Origin: Pseudomonas sp. AB6
GTDB taxonomy: Bacteria; Pseudomonadota; Gammaproteobacteria; Pseudomonadales; Pseudomonadaceae
Direction: 5' to 3'
Assembly: GCF_034314105.1 (NCBI RefSeq)
Contig: NZ_JAVIWJ010000002.1
Location: 1-64,000, forward strand
DNA: 64,000 nt
The notes under the pieces were generated by a model. That model was not told the DNA's origin. It saw only the letters and a list, made by a program, of their open reading frames with translations, and ran no database searches. Shown here in pieces: positions 1 to 8,234 of the stretch (positions within the stretch are counted from its first letter, which is position 1; every line of letters starts with the position of its first letter). The translations under genes were made by a program, and so were the position numbers.

Positions 1-56
1 GCGACTCTCACCGCGTGTTCAAGCTGCTCATCTTCGATAACAATCGCCTTGGGCAT
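1..56 (-). CDS. N-terminus of a possible integrase/tyrosine recombinase (cut by window edge)
   Basis: Only the first 18 codons are inside the window, starting MPKAIVIEDEQLEHAVRV from an ATG at 56, with AGTGAAG upstream as a weak Shine-Dalgarno. The opening resembles, from memory, Pseudomonas plasmid site-specific integrases that begin with a short acidic helix. The rest of the gene lies left of base 1, so neither the catalytic residues nor the length can be checked. The assignment is a guess; that a gene starts here is more likely. Confidence 0.4.
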   Translation of the reverse strand, partial: MPKAIVIEDEQLEHAVRV

Positions 57-105
57 ACTTCACTCTAAATGCTGATTCACCATCAATCCTGACATAGTAC
101 GTCAA

Positions 106-132
106 CAAAAAGGCCGGAGATAGCCCCGGCCT
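106..132 (-). terminator. Rho-independent terminator, leftward
   Basis: On the minus strand an AGGCCGG/CCGGCCT stem with an 8-base loop is followed by TTTTTGTT. It would end leftward transcripts just before the possible integrase gene that starts at 56. Confidence 0.6.
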
Positions 133-642
133 GTTGGTGGTACTCACGTTCACGGAAAGTAGGTTGCCGCACAATGCTTACACACCGTCTGCATGATGAA
201 ACGAAAGGTGAAGAACCACCTGGTGTCCCAGAAGCTTAAGCACCTTGACCACCGCTGCACTAGGAATGGATCCGGGCAGAATCACAGCGTCTTTTTGCCA
301 GAAATCACCACGAATGCGTTAAAATCAGCCCTCTTAAATGGCCTCACTAGTCGGACTGAAAGATATACGCTCGTTGACGATAACCGCATGCAATAAGATT
401 GAAAGGGTGTACGTTCTTCTCAACTGATTCATATAGGCACACCATCGCCAAAACGGGCGTGAAGTGGCGTCATTGGGACTGACCAAGCCCCATTAAGGGG
501 CTTGGTGGGGCAGAGCGCTTTCTAAGGCTTGCCGCGCTGCGCGCTACAGCACCGGCTACCTGATTAATGATTGCCACAGGGCTGTTTGCAATATCTGTAG
601 GGCTTCTAACCCCTAGAAACACCGCCAGTCCTAAATGGTAGG
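133..642. other. Gene-poor stretch, probably decayed DNA
   Basis: I see no convincing gene in these 510 bases. A 67-codon plus-strand frame (193-396) has no Shine-Dalgarno and no recognisable product. On the minus strand, short coding-like pieces are broken by stops. A perfect 9-bp inverted repeat (CCAAGCCCC, 5-base loop) lies at 483-505 without a T run. This fits remnants of an older gene or mobile element between the edge gene and the acyltransferase. Confidence 0.4.
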
Positions 643-2622
643 CTAATGATGGTTCAAGATGAGTGGATTTTGGAATTTCTTTAAGTACATTTCGCCAAAA
701 TGGAAAGACGCAAAATCGGTTATGTGGCCAACATCACGATAGACTGGAACACCTCCAATATCTGTCATACACGAACCGCTGACGCATTGAACATCTTTTG
801 GATCCACAATTACCAACGACGGGTATTTATCCTTAAGAGTAACAAAAAGACGGCTAAACCAATCAGAACTATCGCCATTCCATTGCTCGGATTGACATTC
901 ACCGGGTTTCAGGTCACGACGTAACTTTATATGGCTATAAAAACATTCCATAAACTGAGTGGGCATGACGTATGTTGCTTTAATTATAATGGGGGTGGCG
1001 CCGGAATCAATTATAATGTTGAGCGCTTTCTCGAAAGCTTTTTCGATTCTAGCGCGCGACAATTCAACCGAGCGAGTATCACCGACCTCATTAATAACAT
1101 TATCCGCCTCGTAATTGCTCCACATCTGACCGATGAGAACAAATTTATAGTGATTCTGTTTGATCAGATCGTAATATTTTTTTACATTATCATGGCACTC
1201 AGAATACACAGTGTTTTTGAAATTCCACCAGTCGAATAGATAAATTTCAGGTAATGCAAGGCATGACGACGTGCCTTGAGTCAATACAGATATTTCGGCG
1301 TCTTTAGCAAGAATATCGACTAAACCCCAATATTGATTGGAAAATGAATCACCTATTAAAATTGAATTAGTTTGAGCGGTGGTATCACCAACAATACATT
1401 TTTTATCGGCGCCGTTTGAATTAAACCCTAGACACGACTGCCTTTCTGGAGCTTCTTCACTTTTTAAAGCTCGGGTAATCTTGGCTAATTCACTACCGAA
1501 TCGTATAGGCATACCATCAAGCTTCAATGCGATTGTGAAAAGCCCTGAAAACAAAACCGCAGGCAGCACAAATAACATAAGCGCTGTCTTTTTAAACGAA
1601 AGTCTGACTTTTCTGAAACGCTTTTCAACAGCGTAGTAGGAAAGGAGAGACAGCAAAAAAACAATTGCGAATGAAATGCACATGGAAGATACAGTAGGTT
1701 GTATGTCCATATAGTGACCTACAGCGAATACCGGCCAGTGCCACAGATACAATGAGTATGAAATAGTCCCAATAAAGACCAGGGGTTTGAGTGACAGCAG
1801 CTGAGTAGCCCAGTTTTGGCGACCACCACCAAGGTACAAAAGGGCCGCCGTAGCCGTACACACAAGCACCGCATGGTAATCGGGGTAACTCAACAAAATA
1901 TTGCTGAGCATTGCACAATAGAGGATAGCTGCTACAGATAACCCGCCAAGTAGGGAAGACGTATATCTTCCTAGGTTTACCTGCCCGGCGATAGCTGTGG
2001 TGGCACAGACGCCCAACAGAAACTCAAAAATACGAACAGAGAAAAAGTAATATCCTTTGCTAGGGTAGTTTTTGGTTAGCCAAACTCCTACTATCAACGC
2101 GGAAACGGTTAAGACGAGCACAATTATCTTTATAATGCTACTGGGTATATAACGATGCATGAGCCATAAGCATGGCGGCATCAGTAGATACCATTGCCAT
2201 TCAATAGACAGGGACCATGTATGAAGTAACAATAATTGGCCAGTGTCAGGCACAGCATAACCAGTCGTCGTGCGTTCAAAAAATTGATTTGAGGTTATTA
2301 GAGCTGTGTATTTGGCGCTCTTGACAAAATCAATAAAATCCAGCGGGAGATACAAAACAATGGCAATGCCAAAGGTCGCAAAAAGTAATACCACAATCGC
2401 CGGCTGCAGACGCCATAACCTTCTTGCATAAAACTCGGAAAACTTAAAATTGCCAAGTTTTAATGAATGAAAAATTATTGTTGATATTAGATACCCAGAT
2501 ATCACGAAGAAAATATCAACACCGATAAATCCGGATGGAAACCAAGTTATTCCTCCATGGAAAAGTAGAACCATTAACACAGCAATCGCTCGCAATCCAT
2601 CTATATCAGCACGGTACTTCAC
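643..2622 (-). CDS. Membrane O-acyltransferase with C-terminal SGNH domain (OafA/YrhL type)
   Basis: A 659-residue protein of two parts. The first 350 or so residues contain about ten membrane segments and the acyltransferase-3 signature near the start (YRADIDGLRAIAVLMVLLFH, then FFVISGYLIS). The C-terminal part is a periplasmic SGNH-hydrolase-like domain with an ILIGDSFSNQY block near residue 425 and DVGHITDFASFHF near the end. Proteins with this architecture move acetyl or other acyl groups onto lipopolysaccharide O-antigen or other surface sugars. The start is GTG at 2622, with GGGGA eight bases upstream. The gene is clearly AT-richer than its surroundings and stands alone, which suggests recent acquisition. 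The exact acceptor sugar cannot be told from sequence. Confidence 0.88.
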   Translation of the reverse strand: MKYRADIDGLRAIAVLMVLLFHGGITWFPSGFIGVDIFFVISGYLISTIIFHSLKLGNFKFSEFYARRLWRLQPAIVVLLFATFGIAIVLYLPLDFIDFVKSAKYTALITSNQFFERTTTGYAVPDTGQLLLLHTWSLSIEWQWYLLMPPCLWLMHRYIPSSIIKIIVLVLTVSALIVGVWLTKNYPSKGYYFFSVRIFEFLLGVCATTAIAGQVNLGRYTSSLLGGLSVAAILYCAMLSNILLSYPDYHAVLVCTATAALLYLGGGRQNWATQLLSLKPLVFIGTISYSLYLWHWPVFAVGHYMDIQPTVSSMCISFAIVFLLSLLSYYAVEKRFRKVRLSFKKTALMLFVLPAVLFSGLFTIALKLDGMPIRFGSELAKITRALKSEEAPERQSCLGFNSNGADKKCIVGDTTAQTNSILIGDSFSNQYWGLVDILAKDAEISVLTQGTSSCLALPEIYLFDWWNFKNTVYSECHDNVKKYYDLIKQNHYKFVLIGQMWSNYEADNVINEVGDTRSVELSRARIEKAFEKALNIIIDSGATPIIIKATYVMPTQFMECFYSHIKLRRDLKPGECQSEQWNGDSSDWFSRLFVTLKDKYPSLVIVDPKDVQCVSGSCMTDIGGVPVYRDVGHITDFASFHFGEMYLKKFQNPLILNHH

Positions 2623-2884
2623 TTAATATATCCCCAATATTCGCTAAAAAACCCAACCGGACCAATGTCTGCAACCTGGTTCAAAAAAATAAATTGTGCT
2701 TTGGTCTGTTATTCCTGCATATCAATCGTCGATCCGGCCGGGATTGGTAGATCACCAACAACAGCCTTCGCGGCAATTGCTTCTATAGGGCGGTCCCCCT
2801 GAGAAATCGGAATGGTAAAAGTGGCTAATGGGCCTCCTGAAAAGGTACAGATAGGCCCACTCCGCAGATAATCGGATCGGACTA
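2623..2884 (-). other. Intergenic stretch with a possible gene remnant
   Basis: On the minus strand a frame ending at 2709 reads like protein for about 45 codons (..FSGGPLATFTIPISQGD.. ending IDMQE) but has no acceptable start codon and runs upstream into the end of the 116-residue gene in another frame. It may be the tail of a gene joined here by deletion or frameshift. No terminator or promoter is convincing. Confidence 0.3.
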
Positions 2885-3235
2885 CTAATCGACCCGATCG
2901 TACCGTACCGCACCGTTGTCATAGACCGTCAGATTAAATTGGCGATTGAGCAATACTTCGTCCTCGATCCCCATGCAGCTTTCAACAGATGCTGTGGCCA
3001 ACGCAAACTCGATAACAGCTTGGTCAATTGCTTTTTCACTGCTGCCGGCCTTGACCGCCTTAACCAGTGCTGCCCCAAAACCGGTGATAGCAGCTTGAGC
3101 GAACTCAAGGCCTTTCTCCATGAGTAAGGGCTTCCGATCGGCAACCAATTTGAGGATGTATTCACCGGGCAAATCACGGGACCCTTCAAACCATGGTTTA
3201 TCAGCACTGTCCAACAGTTGAATCTCGCAACGCAT
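2885..3235 (-). CDS. Small protein of unknown function
   Basis: A 116-residue soluble protein, with no signal peptide or membrane segment. The ATG at 3235 is preceded by AAGGAAT at good spacing. The middle is alanine-rich and helical (residues 35-85); the end is acidic (VYDNGAVRYDRVD). It lies downstream of repA in the same direction, separated by about 245 bases. I do not recognise a family. Confidence 0.6.
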   Translation of the reverse strand: MRCEIQLLDSADKPWFEGSRDLPGEYILKLVADRKPLLMEKGLEFAQAAITGFGAALVKAVKAGSSEKAIDQAVIEFALATASVESCMGIEDEVLLNRQFNLTVYDNGAVRYDRVD

Positions 3236-3480
3236 GGGGTATTCCTTAGTAAGTCATATTCAAAGCCTATTCTATGGAAGCTTTAAGATCAGACGCAAAC
3301 CTTATAAAACTTAGTGTTAAAGCACGCTCCACGTTGAAATCTGGCAGGTTGGCGAAGCCCAACTCCACCACTTTTGGAAGAGAATCATATCTATGACGCT
3401 GTCTTTGTTTCTCATGCCTGAATCCCTCGACGATGCCCAACTCCCAAGCCCCCGGCCGCATCACCTATCACAGCCGAGCA

Positions 3481-4803
3481 CTATGAAGAATCTTCACTTT
3501 CAGAACCAACACAGCCAAGATCAAGAACGGCCGCGGTGCGGGCTGTTACCTGATGTACACCATTCGTAACATCCATAGCCTTCCTTACAGGGGCAGCAGG
3601 ATGGTTGCGTTCGCGTCCACGATCGGCGGTGCCGGCGAAGGTCTTGGGTTGAAGTTTGAGGGCCTGTGCTACTCCTGGAGCTGCGCTCAGGATGCCAATA
3701 GTCTGTGGCCGGGAGACTTCTTTCAGGACGTGGCTATAGTTGGCTACCGTTTGCCGAGAGACACGCGCAACCTCGGCAATCGCTGCTTGTGTCAGCTTTT
3801 CGCCTCGCTCCTGGAGGCCTCTGCACGCGGCGCGGATCTTTGATTCGGTAGCTTTGTGACGAAGCTCATGCGTGCGCTTGGCTGCAAGGCTCTGCCGCTC
3901 GGCTAGGGGCAAGGATTTGTCGAGTTCCATTGCCCCTCGGCAGCAATTAGTGCTCCCGTAATAGCGCGTCCACGACCATCGGGCCACGGATTTAACCGTG
4001 GCCCTGAGCGATGACTGCATCAGGTCATCGCTAAAGTCGTTTCGCGCAAATTTGTTGTGGTTATGTGCAAATGCTTCCAGACGCCGCATGAAAGAAGCGA
4101 ACGAGCCCTGTTCGCGTTCTCGGTTGACGATGCTGTATGCAAAGTAGCGCAGTTGCTCAAATAAAATGCAGTGTCTGGAGTGGGGGAGGTCGTCTAACTG
4201 AGGGCCTTTGTTCCAGGGTGTAACTTCCAGATCCACGTAGTCGGCTAGTTCACCCAGCTCGTAAACGTGATTGTGTAGCTCTGTAGTCGACCACCACGGA
4301 TGCCCTGGAGTCTTGGCGACAGGACCGCTGTTGTACTCCGTGTCCGCGTCGAGGCGGATCGCAAAGGCAGCGTAGACCGCCTTCATGTATTGGATGGGTT
4401 TGTCTCTAGCGTTTTCAGTCGTACAGACCGATGGAATCGCGTAGTAGAGGTGTGAGTGGCCGTTGTTCCTATTGCGAACAGTTAGATTTGGAGGGGGAAG
4501 CCTTGCGTCGTCCCACGCAAGCGAGTTCGTGTGGTCAAGGTCAAATATGAGCCACGACACCATCCCGGGGCGATTGATCTGCATGTAGGGATAGCGGAGC
4601 GCATATTCGCGAGGGCGAACAAGCGTAGCGGTCTTGTTATCGCTGCAGCGCGCGAGATAAGGGGCCTCAAGGACAATGCGGTTTAAGGCCGTGCCATCCT
4701 CAAAGAATCTTTCTGAAGGCGAATATGTGCTTGCTTTGGGCTTGTCACGATGGCTGTTGTCCTGCCAGACATGCAGGCCATGTGCATTTGAGGTTGATTC
4801 CAT
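3481..4803 (-). CDS. repA: Plasmid replication initiation protein RepA, pPT23A family
   Basis: A protein of about 440 residues that binds the plasmid origin and starts replication. The N-terminal half is a theta-replicase domain (LIFDLDHTNSLAWDD, HLYYAIPSV, KTPGHPWWST), followed by a PriCT-type primase C-terminal segment and a helix-turn-helix near residues 335-365 (ERGEKLTQAAIAEVARVSRQ). This is the arrangement of RepA from the P. syringae pPT23A plasmid family. A frame opens at GTG 4809, but ATG 4803 has the better Shine-Dalgarno (TAAGG). That motif is made by the stop codon of the upstream leader peptide, so translation is probably coupled. The C-terminal tail is low-complexity. The origin is expected near the gene but I could not place it. 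Confidence 0.9.
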   Translation of the reverse strand: MESTSNAHGLHVWQDNSHRDKPKASTYSPSERFFEDGTALNRIVLEAPYLARCSDNKTATLVRPREYALRYPYMQINRPGMVSWLIFDLDHTNSLAWDDARLPPPNLTVRNRNNGHSHLYYAIPSVCTTENARDKPIQYMKAVYAAFAIRLDADTEYNSGPVAKTPGHPWWSTTELHNHVYELGELADYVDLEVTPWNKGPQLDDLPHSRHCILFEQLRYFAYSIVNREREQGSFASFMRRLEAFAHNHNKFARNDFSDDLMQSSLRATVKSVARWSWTRYYGSTNCCRGAMELDKSLPLAERQSLAAKRTHELRHKATESKIRAACRGLQERGEKLTQAAIAEVARVSRQTVANYSHVLKEVSRPQTIGILSAAPGVAQALKLQPKTFAGTADRGRERNHPAAPVRKAMDVTNGVHQVTARTAAVLDLGCVGSESEDSS

Positions 4804-4812
4804 TTCCACGCC

Positions 4813-4938
4813 TTACGGCGGAAAACTAATTATGTTGACATTTTGCGACTTGCAGGAAGCCGCAGTGCGCGCCATAATCAGCTCACCAATTGATGTGTTG
4901 AGCAGGTTTTCACCGTCGAAAGAGAAAGACCTGTTCAT
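4813..4938 (-). CDS. 41-residue RepA leader peptide
   Basis: An ATG at 4938 opens a 41-codon frame (MNRSFSFDGENLLNTSIGEL.. to ..SFPP) ending with TAA at 4813-4815. The stop overlaps the AAGG Shine-Dalgarno of repA. A small hairpin (CGCC-TTAC-GGCG, 4809-4820 on the plus strand) covers the same junction. In IncI/IncB plasmids a leader peptide of this kind must be translated to open the rep start, and antisense RNA blocks it. The same role here is inferred from position. Confidence 0.6.
   Translation of the reverse strand: MNRSFSFDGENLLNTSIGELIMARTAASCKSQNVNIISFPP
4850..4878 (+). promoter_or_regulatory. Candidate promoter of a RepA antisense RNA
   Basis: TTGCAG (4850-4855), a 17-base spacer and CATAAT (4873-4878), pointing opposite to repA inside the leader-peptide gene. 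A transcript would begin near 4885 and meet the terminator hairpin at 4945-4977. Confidence 0.5.
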
Positions 4939-4979
4939 GATTTTCCAAAAAGCCCGGTTACCAGCCGGGCTTTTTGGTT
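4885..4979 (+). ncRNA. Candidate antisense RNA controlling repA (copy number, incompatibility)
   Basis: A roughly 95-base RNA is predicted between the promoter above and the hairpin at 4945-4977, wholly complementary to the leader-peptide part of the repA message. Antisense RNAs at this position control copy number in IncI, IncB and ColE2-type replicons by blocking leader-peptide translation. The ends are inferred from promoter and terminator motifs only. Confidence 0.5.
4945..4977. terminator. Perfect 13-bp hairpin upstream of repA
   Basis: CCAAAAAGCCCGG / CCGGGCTTTTTGG with a 7-base loop. T runs on both strands let it act as a terminator in either direction. It suits the end of the antisense RNA on the plus strand, and on the minus strand it would form the first stem-loop of the rep message. 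Confidence 0.75.
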
Positions 4980-5033
4980 TCTGCGATTCTATATTTACAC
5001 GATTGAATTCTCAGTTGGTTGGCGGCAAATCAG

Positions 5034-5255
5034 TCAATGCTTTTCATCGTTGCCTTTAGCTGCAGAACCTTTCAGATCGAGGCGGAACTGAGGGTGTTTT
5101 ACGCCCTCGTCCACCTCATTCAAAAATTTCAAAACCGCGTCGCGAATGGTTTTCGACACCGTAGTGCCCTCCGCACGCATCGCAGCATCGAAACGCCTTT
5201 TTGCTCGCTCTTCCAGCTTGAAGCTGACGACGGAGATTTTCGATTCGGAGGTCAT
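5034..5255 (-). CDS. Ribbon-helix-helix transcriptional regulator
   Basis: A 73-residue protein when started at ATG 5255; the frame opens 23 codons further upstream but runs through the promoter. The start SKISVVSFKLEERAKRRF.. followed by two helices is the CopG/Arc-type ribbon-helix-helix pattern: a short strand that reads DNA as a dimer. Its own control region carries tandem GGTAATAC repeats and a TACCATGGTA palindrome, so autoregulation is likely. It sits just upstream of the repA control region and could set repA or trb expression. The target is inferred. Confidence 0.65.
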   Translation of the reverse strand: MTSESKISVVSFKLEERAKRRFDAAMRAEGTTVSKTIRDAVLKFLNEVDEGVKHPQFRLDLKGSAAKGNDEKH

Positions 5256-5268
5256 AGGTCGATACCAT

Positions 5269-5324
5269 GGTAATACGGTAATACTCGTCTGGCTGAGATT
5301 AGAAGTTCTACGGTAGTACGTCAA
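5269..5324 (-). promoter_or_regulatory. Promoter and operator repeats of the ribbon-helix-helix gene
   Basis: On the minus strand, TTGACG (5324-5319), a 17-base spacer and TAATCT (5301-5296). GGTAATAC occurs twice in tandem (5269-5276, 5277-5284) and once with a single change (GGTAGTAC, 5312-5319) beside the -35. The palindrome TACCATGGTA is at 5263-5272. Short directly repeated boxes are typical ribbon-helix-helix binding sites. Confidence 0.6.
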
Positions 5325-5417
5325 GCTTGGCCAAGGTGGTAAATCTTAGCCTGTGTAGGAATTAGCTTGAGAAGTTCACCGTATTAAACCGTCGGATCGT
5401 CGATCACCTTCCGCGAA

Positions 5418-5717
5418 CTAAGCGATTTCATGGATCCAGGCCTTGGCACTGCCATACAGTTTGAGAGCGATGTCTTGCTTGCTGGCGGTTATTCGTACGT
5501 TTTGGAAGTTCGCTTTCTGGGAAAAAATTGCCATCGTTGCCGCCGTGAGGGCCTGCTGATAACTCGCAAAACCCACCATAAAGGCTTGGCTCTCAACCTC
5601 GTAATGCAGACAACACGCCCCGGAGTAATCTGGACGTACGAAGCAATAGGCTTTGCGAGAGCCATAGATCGGCGGCGACTCACCCACGCAACGCTTAAAG
5701 GATAAAACGGCACTCAT
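5418..5717 (-). CDS. Small protein of unknown function downstream of trbC
   Basis: A 99-residue protein from ATG 5717, chosen because GGAG lies eight bases upstream; the open frame extends 46 codons further without a ribosome site. It has several cysteines and aromatic residues (KAYCFVRPDYSGACCLHYEV) and no membrane segment. It follows the conjugation operon in the same direction after a 195-base gap that includes a GATTCT/AGAATC inverted repeat (5730-5747). I do not recognise a family. Confidence 0.5.
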   Translation of the reverse strand: MSAVLSFKRCVGESPPIYGSRKAYCFVRPDYSGACCLHYEVESQAFMVGFASYQQALTAATMAIFSQKANFQNVRITASKQDIALKLYGSAKAWIHEIA

Positions 5718-5912
5718 CGAAAACTCCACGATTCTTCGGTGAGAATCTTTAGTGACGTACAGGGAGAAGTAACTCGATAGCGTGGCTATCAAGTGGACTT
5801 GAACGGTTGAGTACGAATTATTATGTCGGTAGAGGCATTGGCTTCGCGTATGCAAACCCCCTAAGCACTCAAGGCGCCTGCAGAGCGCGCAACGGGCCGT
5901 TAGGCAGCAGTG

Positions 5913-8234
5913 CTAATCCCATAAGTCGGGCGGCGGCTGCAACCCGTCATTGATTTGCAACGGGCCTGACAGTTCGTGCTCGGTAGGTAGCTTTACCATC
6001 CGAGGTGACCTAGGTGCTTGAGGCGAAACATATGCCTGCGGTGCTCCAGTAGCTTCTCGCATCATAGGCGCCTGGCTAGGCGCAACATGTTGCATCCGGT
6101 AGCCGTCCAGACGCTTTCGACCCACCGTCAATACTTGCGCCACGCGGGTCTGCGCTCGATAGCCTCGGCCTCGTGCCGGCATGTGCTGCAGTGCGGTCTG
6201 CCAAAGCAGGGTACTGCGTACCGCCGCATTGGGACGCCGGCTCCAGATGTAGTGCCATTCCTGTCCCAGATCATTCAACGTGACCAACAACGGATCTGTC
6301 AGGACCACGTTAACCAAATCGGCGCGTCCTGGTTCTGCGTCAAGATGTCGAAGTATCTGCTGAACTCGCTCAGCCCGTGGGTAACTGCGCTGCACCTTAA
6401 GAGGGGCACAGGCCAACAAGTCATCGAGCTCGGCCGGTTGCACCTCGATGAAGCGGTTAATCCGCATAACCTCGCTGGAGAGCTTGTCGACATCAGTTAT
6501 GTACAGGGAACTGCCGCGAATTACTTGCCCTCTGAACAAGGTGATATTTTCGCCTTCCTGCAGCTGTTGCACCTCTTCTACGCTGACTTTCTTATGCTCA
6601 CGCAGGTTGAGCTGGCCAGACTCTTCCCAGCCCCCCCCCATCACACCCGCCTGGCGCACCATACCGCTCATTTCCGGTAAGTATTCAGTGCCTGCCATCA
6701 ACTGCAAGATCTCTAGAGTATCCTTAGGGTCCATGATCTTGCCGGTGATACGGGTGCCCATGTTGGCAATCAGGGTCCAGACCTTATCGCCGGCGGCGGA
6801 TTTGAGACGCTGCGCCTCTTGGCCGGCTAATAACAGGCAGTAACCCAGTGATCGCACCTGAGTGGCTAACTCACCCAATTTCTCGGTGTAAACAGCACCC
6901 ACTTCATCGCAGATCCACAGGAACGGAAACCGGTCTTTGTATTTGCGAATAACCATGATGTCTTCGGGCTTGCCTTCAAGCTTTTCACCCAGATCTTGAC
7001 TCAGGATCATCGCCAGTTGCGATACGTACAGCCGACCCAATGTGGCCGCCTCGGTTGATGAAATCTCCAGGGCTGGAATCAGAATCGCCAGAATTCGATC
7101 GTTGTGCACCACATCTTTGAGGTCAATGTCGCCGGCATCCCGCGCAAAAACATGGCCGTATGTGTCGTTGAACAAGGCCAGCATGCGGGTGAACTGTTGG
7201 ATCAAGTAACCGTGCTGGTTCAAAGCTTCCGGAGCCCACTCTGACGGTGAGTCCACTTTGGCCAAGTCGAAGCCTGCGAGGGTGCCGAGGTAGTTTTGCA
7301 GCGGCAAACGCGCCTCTTCGTGCCACTGTTGCTCTACCGACTGGATATAGAGTTGGGCAATGGCTCGTAACGGCAAGTGCGCCTGGATCGTGCGCTGTGA
7401 CATCACCGTTCCTTCACGGCGGCACTTGTAGACCAAGCCGAATATCAATGCCTGGCACATGGCTCGTGCCTTCTCTTGCCACCCACCGTCGTTACCGGCC
7501 GGGGGCAGCATAGAATCCATCAGGTTGATGATGTAGGTCTCTTCGGCAATACCGAAGGCATTAATTGTGTTGGTCTGGCCTCGGTTCTTGGTGTCTTCCA
7601 GCAGCTCCTGCGCCCGGGAACGACCACCGGTGATGAAGTTCATATACCGAATATCGTCTTCGCGGCCAAAACGTCGCGCCAGAGAGGCGATCGCCAAGGC
7701 CACGTCGTTTTGAGCTTTAGCGTCCGAATAAATTAGGCCCTTTCCATAACCAAGCTGGCCAAGTACGTATCCCAGCAGAGCCTCAGTTTTCCCTGCGCCG
7801 GTAGTGCCAAACATCAGGATGTGACGTGTCATGTCATCCATCGACAGCCACAGCTCACGTCCTGCGTCCCGGCCGCGCAGGTACCCCATGTACAGAATGC
7901 CAGCAGCCTTGCTCATCACCGTATTCATCGTCGTGATAGGTAAAACTCCGAACAACTTACCTGGCACCTGGCGCTGCGTGGACGGGTCCAAGCTGTCCAT
8001 ATCGGAGGGCATACGCATCGGCATCTGCCAACCCTCCAGCAACATTGATGGTGCCCATATCAACATGGTAGGAAGGCTTAGCCACAGACTGATGGGATAG
8101 ATAATACCGCCCGCCCCCGCCGCCACCAGTCCCAACGCCAGACTTCCCGGGCCCATAGCCCACTCGCTCAATGCAGAGTGGTAGATCCGCCGATTCACCC
8201 GTGCCCGGTCTACGGCATAGTCATTCTGGCGCAT
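5913..8234 (-). CDS. trbC: TrbC, type IVB coupling ATPase (DotL/IcmO homologue)
   Basis: A coupling protein of 773 residues that brings the relaxase-DNA complex to the secretion channel at the inner membrane. Two membrane segments lie in residues 30-67. Walker A is GTTGAGKT (143-150), and the Walker B-like FPFLWICDEVG follows. The ATG at 8234 overlaps the end of trbB by 14 bases, supporting this start over the upstream codons of the open frame. It is the last gene of the tra/trb operon, in the same order as in IncI plasmid R64 (trbA-trbB-trbC). The proline-rich C-terminus lacks any obvious extra domain. Confidence 0.88.
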   Translation of the reverse strand: MRQNDYAVDRARVNRRIYHSALSEWAMGPGSLALGLVAAGAGGIIYPISLWLSLPTMLIWAPSMLLEGWQMPMRMPSDMDSLDPSTQRQVPGKLFGVLPITTMNTVMSKAAGILYMGYLRGRDAGRELWLSMDDMTRHILMFGTTGAGKTEALLGYVLGQLGYGKGLIYSDAKAQNDVALAIASLARRFGREDDIRYMNFITGGRSRAQELLEDTKNRGQTNTINAFGIAEETYIINLMDSMLPPAGNDGGWQEKARAMCQALIFGLVYKCRREGTVMSQRTIQAHLPLRAIAQLYIQSVEQQWHEEARLPLQNYLGTLAGFDLAKVDSPSEWAPEALNQHGYLIQQFTRMLALFNDTYGHVFARDAGDIDLKDVVHNDRILAILIPALEISSTEAATLGRLYVSQLAMILSQDLGEKLEGKPEDIMVIRKYKDRFPFLWICDEVGAVYTEKLGELATQVRSLGYCLLLAGQEAQRLKSAAGDKVWTLIANMGTRITGKIMDPKDTLEILQLMAGTEYLPEMSGMVRQAGVMGGGWEESGQLNLREHKKVSVEEVQQLQEGENITLFRGQVIRGSSLYITDVDKLSSEVMRINRFIEVQPAELDDLLACAPLKVQRSYPRAERVQQILRHLDAEPGRADLVNVVLTDPLLVTLNDLGQEWHYIWSRRPNAAVRSTLLWQTALQHMPARGRGYRAQTRVAQVLTVGRKRLDGYRMQHVAPSQAPMMREATGAPQAYVSPQAPRSPRMVKLPTEHELSGPLQINDGLQPPPDLWD

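Noticed and set aside
193..396. 67-codon plus-strand ORF
   Set aside because: No ribosome site, no family resemblance and stop-broken coding-like pieces on the other strand; most likely chance.
3267..3464. 65-codon minus-strand ORF downstream of repA
   Set aside because: The translation is arginine-rich and unlike any family; no ribosome site before its start. It overlaps the region where the origin might lie.
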